NCBI GenBank assembly: GCA_040758635.1
Contig: JBFLVI010000022.1
Location: 1-35,791, forward strand
DNA: 35,791 nucleotides
DNA from: Yes71-27 sp040758635
Lineage (GTDB): Bacteria > Bacillota > Desulfotomaculia > Desulfotomaculales > Ammonificaceae
Direction of reading: 5' to 3'
The translations under genes and the position numbers were made by a program. Below the pieces are notes generated by a model. The model worked only from the letters and a program-made list of their open reading frames with translations, made no database searches and was not told where the DNA came from. Numbering within the stretch: the stretch's first letter is position 1; every line of letters starts with the position of its first letter. Of this stretch, positions 32,116 to 35,791 are shown in pieces.

Positions 32116-32835
32116 TCACTGAGCGCCGGGCACCCGGGGCAAACCCTTCATCATCTCGTTCAGATCGGTGACCTGCACCCCTGCCGGCAGCTTAAAGGTT
32201 TCGGGAGGCTGCGGCCCGACCTTCAGGTTCTTGTATTCCATCACCGCCTTGGTGCCGTCCGGAGCCGTTGTTTCGACCCGGACGGGAAGCCCGTAATCTT
32301 CGCGCACCCACATTCGTAGTTCGCTGCCGTCCTGACTCTGAACCAGCACCACCCTGCATTTAACCCCGTCGTAAACTGTCGTTTCAAGGATTTTGGCAGA
32401 AGCCAGATCGGTGTTCTCAATGTAATCGGTGGGGCTTTGCGTCTCCTCGCCCTGCTCTCCCGCGGAAAGCTTGACCGCCCTGTTCTGGTCCGGATAATAG
32501 GTGTAAACCGTATTCGTCTCGCCGTCTACAAGCGTGATTATCCGCTGTCCGCTGACCGTACCCTCGGTCCGTACCTTTTTCCCCTGCATCCAGACCCTGC
32601 CGGTCATTTTGCCGGCGGGCACCGTCAGAATGTACTCGTAAGACATGCCCTCGATCTTTTTCCCCTTCGCAAACACTTCGGCTAAAGGTTCCTCACTGGT
32701 TTTTTGGCGCGCAGACGATTTGGCAGGCGCGGGCTCACCCCCCGCCTCTTTCTTGCCCCCACCGCAGCCCGCAAGGCAGACAAGAAGGGCCGCGGCCACC
32801 CAAAACAGCGCCGCTTTTCTCATCCAAGTGACCAT
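32116..32835 (-). CDS. LolA-like / DUF4412-type lipoprotein
   Basis: A 239-residue secreted lipoprotein. The N-terminus is MVTWMRKAALFW followed by a hydrophobic stretch and the lipobox LAGC, with Cys24 as the predicted lipid-modified residue, then a Gly/Lys/Pro-rich linker to about residue 50. The rest is rich in beta strands with the pattern of LolA-fold proteins (MSYEYILTVPAGKMTGRVWMQGKKVRTE, EVLRMWVREDYGLPVRVE-like repeats). In Gram-positives such proteins are surface lipoproteins of unknown role. The start is the ATG with AAAGGGGAG 10 nt upstream. It ends about 120 nt before the eam promoter and is a separate transcription unit. Confidence 0.75.
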   Translation of the reverse strand: MVTWMRKAALFWVAAALLVCLAGCGGGKKEAGGEPAPAKSSARQKTSEEPLAEVFAKGKKIEGMSYEYILTVPAGKMTGRVWMQGKKVRTEGTVSGQRIITLVDGETNTVYTYYPDQNRAVKLSAGEQGEETQSPTDYIENTDLASAKILETTVYDGVKCRVVLVQSQDGSELRMWVREDYGLPVRVETTAPDGTKAVMEYKNLKVGPQPPETFKLPAGVQVTDLNEMMKGLPRVPGAQ

Positions 32836-33018
32836 TTAATTAACGCTCCCCTTTCAAGTGGTTTCCGAAAAAGCCCGACGCCTGCGAACAGGCCCGTGCT
32901 CCCGATCCCGCACCCGGACCCGGGTCACAAGTAGCCGGCGGTTCAAGGCGCCCTCGCCCTTTTACCTCCCCGGTTCGGCCTGTAAAAATGCATCCCCACA
33001 ATTAGGGTTCTTCCCCTT

Positions 33019-33047
33019 ATTCTCCAAGAAAGTCTACGTTCTGGCAA
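33019..33047 (-). promoter_or_regulatory. Possible sigma-A promoter for the LolA-like lipoprotein
   Basis: Minus strand: -35 TTGCCA (33042-33047), a 17-nt spacer and -10 GAGAAT (33019-33024). The leader would be about 180 nt and includes a very stable GCCTG-TTCG-CAGGC hairpin near 32880-32895. Matches are moderate. Confidence 0.35.
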
Positions 33048-33093
33048 GAGCTTTTGTACCCCTCGTTAAACCAACCGGCCCAAAAAACTAAAC

Positions 33094-34293
33094 CTACTGC
33101 ACCGTCTCAATTTTTTTGATTTCGCCGGGGATCTCCACCTCCACCGTGCGCCCGTCCTGGGTGGTAATGCGCAACCTGGTTTGTTTCCCGCTTCCCCCGC
33201 CCGCGCCTTTACTGCCGCCGCCCTGCTCGTTCTTCTTCTTTCCGGCACCGCCCGAAGAGCTGCCGCTTCCTCCGCCGCCCCCGTATTTCTGCCACCGTTC
33301 GGTAAGCAGGTAGAGGCTTTCCGGTCGGATGAGGCGTACGGGAACCAGTTGCGCCGGAACGCTCAAGTCGCCGTTTGGAACCCTGGTCTCGTAGCGCCAC
33401 TCGCCCTTCTTCACCAGTTCCACCGCCGCGGTGAGCGCCGCCCCGCCCAGTATTTCGGGCTGGACGTCCACCTCTGCTTCGTGTTGTCCGGCGCTCAACA
33501 ACTCGGTCGCCCTCAGGTCGGCCCCCACACCGGCCGTTACTACCGCGTCCACCAGGCCCCGGGCGCGGAGCACTTCGATCGCCGCCACCGCCAGGCGGCT
33601 GTCGGCCGCCGCCACCGCGTTAACGGCATTCCCGTACCGCACGAGAATCCCTTCCATAAGGGGCGGCACCGCACCGGGCTCAGCCTGGGGAATGTTTTCC
33701 ACCAGGACCTCGACCTGCGGGTAGCCGCTAAAAAACTCCCGGAAAGCGGCGGCCACCGCCTCCATGCCCGGGTTGTCAGGATCCCCGCTCAAAAACAACA
33801 CCCGCGCCGGCGCTCCTCCGCCGTCCGGGAGATTTTCACGGACGAATTGAGCCAGCAACTCCCCGGCCCGCGCGTGATCCGGGGCCACGTAGGCGTCCAG
33901 GGGTGCATCGGGCACCAGGGTATCCAGCGCCACGACCTTCACCCCGGCTTCCTTTAACCGCCGCACCATCCCCGCCGCCGTTGCCGGATCCACGAACTGG
34001 GCCACCACCGCCCGCACCCGCTCCTTTTTCACCAGGCGTTCCAGGTCCTTTTCCTGGCGGAGCGGGTCGCCGCCGGCATTCGCGAAGATAATTTTTACCC
34101 TGCCGGCACGGCCTTTTTCCCCCATCACTTTTCTGATGACTACGTTCCCGTCCCGGGTGGCATCGGCCACACTCAGGCCGATTTTCGTCAGGGGCATAAC
34201 CGGCTTGCGTTCTGGTTTCCGGCTGCATCCCCCGGCCGGCCCAACCAAAAAGACCGCCAGCATGAAACCGGCCACCAAACGCTTCCAAGACAT
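33094..34293 (-). CDS. Substrate-binding lipoprotein (type I periplasmic binding protein fold) with Gly-rich linker and C-terminal tail
   Basis: A 399-residue protein with a signal sequence and the lipobox-like AGGC near residue 23. The body (about 35-320) resembles RbsB/XylF-type sugar-binding proteins: it starts TKIGLSVADATRDGN and contains AVVAQFVDPATAAGMV, VVALDTLVPDAPLDAYVAPDHARAGELLA and VLFLSGDPDNPGMEA. It is followed by an unusual Gly/Ser/Lys-rich linker (about 333-365) and a charged 30-residue end (TRLRITTQDGRTVEVEIPGE). No ABC transporter permease or ATPase gene is nearby, so a sensory or orphan binding role is possible. The ligand is unknown. The ATG at 34293 follows GGGGTGA; a GTG three codons earlier overlaps that site. 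Confidence 0.8.
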   Translation of the reverse strand: MSWKRLVAGFMLAVFLVGPAGGCSRKPERKPVMPLTKIGLSVADATRDGNVVIRKVMGEKGRAGRVKIIFANAGGDPLRQEKDLERLVKKERVRAVVAQFVDPATAAGMVRRLKEAGVKVVALDTLVPDAPLDAYVAPDHARAGELLAQFVRENLPDGGGAPARVLFLSGDPDNPGMEAVAAAFREFFSGYPQVEVLVENIPQAEPGAVPPLMEGILVRYGNAVNAVAAADSRLAVAAIEVLRARGLVDAVVTAGVGADLRATELLSAGQHEAEVDVQPEILGGAALTAAVELVKKGEWRYETRVPNGDLSVPAQLVPVRLIRPESLYLLTERWQKYGGGGGSGSSSGGAGKKKNEQGGGSKGAGGGSGKQTRLRITTQDGRTVEVEIPGEIKKIETVQ

Positions 34294-34485
34294 TTGCTTC
34301 ACCCCGATCAGGCTGCCCTACCATTTATCTTGCCCCGGCCGGAACCACAAATTCTTTGCGGTTGGTGAAGAAACCCCGTCCGAGTTGCCACTCCGGTCTT
34401 AGATCGCGCTTCGGGAGCATAAAATGTACAGACGTCTGGCAGCCAAAACCGGGGGCTGAACCCGGGCCTGAAAGGGAGTGGTCAA
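34294..34485. other. Divergent intergenic region
   Basis: This lies between the start of the substrate-binding lipoprotein (minus) and the DUF2508 gene (plus). It holds a 10-bp perfect palindrome CAGACGTCTG at about 34429-34438, a possible operator, and the AAAGGGAG ribosome site of the plus gene. No convincing promoter pair was found on either strand. Confidence 0.4.
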
Positions 34486-34704
34486 GTGCTTTGCTCCTTC
34501 CGGTTTCGCCGGCAACAGCAACGGCAGCACCCGCTGCTGGAAGAATTCCACGGAGCACTCGCGCACCTGCGCTTCAGCCGCCGCCAGCTCGACTTCTGCG
34601 ACCCCGAGTTTACCGACGCCACCGTCTTCAACATCGATGCCGCCGAGTGCCGGATCGTCGCCGTCTTGAAACAGGCTCGAAAGGAAGGAGTCACCGCCTG
34701 GTAA
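34486..34704 (+). CDS. DUF2508 (YaaL-like) small protein
   Basis: A 72-residue soluble protein, GTG start with an excellent AAAGGGAG ribosome site 7 nt upstream. The C-terminal two thirds follow the DUF2508 pattern: a helix with paired aromatic/basic residues, a D-P-E-F-T-D turn, then AAECRIVAVLKQARKEG (compare the AAE..Y..LLKEAK helix of YaaL). In Bacillus yaaL sits beside recR and bofA, but neither is here. The function of the family is unknown. It stands alone on the plus strand between minus-strand genes. The 144 nt after it contain inverted repeats (CCGGAG/CTCCGG; GTTTCTTT/AAAGAAAC) but no classic terminator. Confidence 0.65.
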   Translation: MLCSFRFRRQQQRQHPLLEEFHGALAHLRFSRRQLDFCDPEFTDATVFNIDAAECRIVAVLKQARKEGVTAW

Positions 34705-34848
34705 GAGAGCCGGAGAAAGGTGAACGCTCCGGACTCCTGAACCGGCTCCAAGGAAAAAACAAGGCAGGAAACGTTTCTTTACGGCATTGAAAAAGAAACC
34801 TCTGGGGAAGTCTGGACGGAATTCTGCGTTTGCCCGGGGATATTAAAA

Positions 34849-35493
34849 TTACAGGCGTTTTCCGTCGCCAGGGCCGGAGCCGCCTTTCAGCGCAAAGTAA
34901 GCCTTCCGAACCTGCTGAAAATCCTCCCATACCGGCCGCTTCTTGTGCGGATCGCGCAGGAGAGCCGCCGGGTGGTACGTGGCCATCAACTGCGCCCCGT
35001 ACAGCGGGCCGAACCATTGGCCCCGCATTCTGGTGATCCTTGCTTCAGGACCCACCAAATACTGGAGCGCTGTGGAACCTAAGAGCACGATAATCCGCGG
35101 CCGGATCAGTTCGATCTGCCGCCTCAAGAAAGGGAGGCAGGCCTCGGCCTCTTCCTTGAGCGGAACGCGGTTGCCGGGTGGCCGGCACTTGACCACGTTG
35201 GCAATGTAAACCTCTTCGCGGCTGATGCCGCAAGCGTTTAAAATCCTGTCCAGAAGCTGCCCTGCCGCCCCCACGAACGGCCGCCCGAGCCGGTCTTCGT
35301 CTGCTCCCGGCCCTTCGCCGATCAGCATCAGGATTGCAAAGGGGTTCCCTTCCCCGAAAACCACGGTAGACCGGTTGGCGGCCAGGTCGCACTTCCGGCA
35401 ATCGGCGATGCTCGCCTTTAACTCTTCGAGAGTCTGGGGGGCAGCAAGGTCTTCAAAAGTGAGCTGCAACCCTTCCTTTATCCCTTTTCCCAT
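34849..35493 (-). CDS. Uracil-DNA glycosylase, family 4 (iron-sulfur type)
   Basis: A 214-residue base-excision-repair enzyme that removes uracil from deaminated cytosine. Motif A is GEGPGADEDRLGRPFVGAAG (residues 59-78) and motif B is ATYHPAALLR with His174. Four cysteines for a 4Fe-4S cluster are present (C32, C35, C103, C119) with family spacing. Family 4 enzymes are typical of thermophiles and many anaerobes and are phage-Ugi independent. The ATG at 35493 has GGGAG 8 nt upstream; a GTG at 35502 is too close to that site. An intrinsic terminator stands only about 30 nt upstream of the start, so expression probably depends on read-through or attenuation. Confidence 0.92.
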   Translation of the reverse strand: MGKGIKEGLQLTFEDLAAPQTLEELKASIADCRKCDLAANRSTVVFGEGNPFAILMLIGEGPGADEDRLGRPFVGAAGQLLDRILNACGISREEVYIANVVKCRPPGNRVPLKEEAEACLPFLRRQIELIRPRIIVLLGSTALQYLVGPEARITRMRGQWFGPLYGAQLMATYHPAALLRDPHKKRPVWEDFQQVRKAYFALKGGSGPGDGKRL

Positions 35494-35524
35494 TTCGTCC
35501 ACTCCCGCCTTATTCCAAGCGTCA

Positions 35525-35554
35525 TAAAAAAACGCCCGAAAATCAGCCCGGGCG
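35525..35554 (-). terminator. Strong intrinsic terminator just upstream of the uracil-DNA glycosylase gene
   Basis: On the minus strand CGCCCG (35549-35554) pairs with CGGGCG (35533-35538) around a 10-nt loop, with seven or more T directly after. It either ends an upstream transcript or acts as an attenuator in the leader of the glycosylase gene. Confidence 0.85.
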
Positions 35555-35618
35555 CAAACCGTTTCCCCGCCGTGTAGAATTCAACCACCCTTTCCGGTAA
35601 CTATTCAGGCGCGCCCGC

Positions 35619-35791
35619 GGGGCGCAGCTAAAGCTTGCGCATAGCTTTGTCAGCCACTCGGGCTGAATCCTCACCCAGCACTCAGTTACGTCTTAATAAG
35701 ATACTACTTTTGAGGAAACATATATTTGTCCGCTTTGCGAAACTACACTTTCATAGCAATCTGAGTGCTGGGCTCCGGTTCGTCCCTCGTG
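35619..35791 (-). ncRNA. Diverged third copy of the structured-RNA candidate (runs off the window)
   Basis: The minus strand reads ACGAACCGGAGC, then a long hairpin, then TGAGGATTCAGCCCGAGTGG, CTGACAAAGCTATGCGCAAG and CTTTAGCTGCGCCCC. These flanks align with GCCGGAGC...GTGAGGAYYYGG.C.GCGAGCCTGACGC.G and the closing strand of copies 1 and 2. The short CGTAC/GTACG hairpin is replaced by the 99-nt inverted repeat at 35674-35772. The 5' part lies beyond the window end. It is followed by the terminator at 35525. Confidence 0.4.
35674..35772. repeat. 99-nt inverted-repeat module
   Basis: A perfect 12-bp inverted repeat, CCCAGCACTCAG (35674-35685) and CTGAGTGCTGGG (35761-35772). The left end continues TTACGTCTTAATAAG, similar to the end of the 90-nt module in the riboswitch. 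The interior includes CCGCTTTGCGAAACTACAC, which resembles 13048-13066. No coding capacity is seen. Confidence 0.5.

Noticed and set aside
34325..34558. 77-codon minus-strand frame upstream of the substrate-binding lipoprotein
   Set aside because: No ribosome site. It overlaps the DUF2508 start region on the other strand, and only its tail looks at all protein-like.

Overview
The window is about 36 kb of GC-rich DNA from what looks like a Gram-positive (Firmicutes), probably thermophilic, anaerobic clostridial organism of the Peptococcaceae/Thermoanaerobacterales kind. This rests on RodA, WhiA/RapZ, a family II pyrophosphatase, a ydaO-type cyclic-di-AMP riboswitch, a YaaL-like (DUF2508) small protein, purine-rich ribosome sites, frequent TTG/GTG starts and a thermophile-type family 4 uracil-DNA glycosylase. 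The genus is inference. Nearly all genes lie on the minus strand; the clear exceptions are ppaC and the DUF2508 gene.

In minus-strand transcription order (right to left) the layout is as follows. (1) 35.8-32.1 kb: a structured leader with terminator before a uracil-DNA glycosylase, a plus-strand DUF2508 gene, a substrate-binding lipoprotein and a LolA-like lipoprotein. (2) 32.0-26.5 kb: an osmoadaptation neighbourhood. A strong sigma-A promoter and a c-di-AMP riboswitch precede a glutamate 2,3-aminomutase, followed by a fused trehalose-6-phosphate synthase/phosphatase and an MscS channel. (3) 26.4-19.5 kb: uvrB, uvrA, uvrC. (4) 19.5-14.4 kb: HAD phosphatase, ROK glucokinase, glycogen debranching enzyme and phosphoglucose/phosphomannose isomerase. 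(5) 14.2-4.8 kb: rapZ, a polysaccharide deacetylase, whiA, rpoN, gap, pgk, tpiA, eno, secG. (6) 4.7-0.2 kb: ppaC (plus strand), rodA, a methyltransferase and an HD-GYP protein.

Regions 4 and 5 together take glucose units from storage glucan through glucokinase and isomerase into lower glycolysis. Two expected members of conserved clusters are missing: phosphoglycerate mutase between tpiA and eno, and yvcK between rapZ and whiA. Region 2 joins two compatible-solute pathways (beta-glutamate, trehalose) to a pressure-release channel, with a c-di-AMP sensor at its head.

The most unusual content is between the genes. There are two clear copies, and one diverged copy, of a 145-155 nt element that folds with a covarying closing helix and looks like a dispersed structured RNA. 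There is a 90-99 nt inverted-repeat module that occupies a hairpin position in both the riboswitch and the third RNA copy. A pair of 92 nt elements has conserved ends and equal length but unrelated centres. Finally there is a family of palindromic heptanucleotide-repeat tracts. No tRNA, rRNA, insertion-sequence transposase or CRISPR array was seen.
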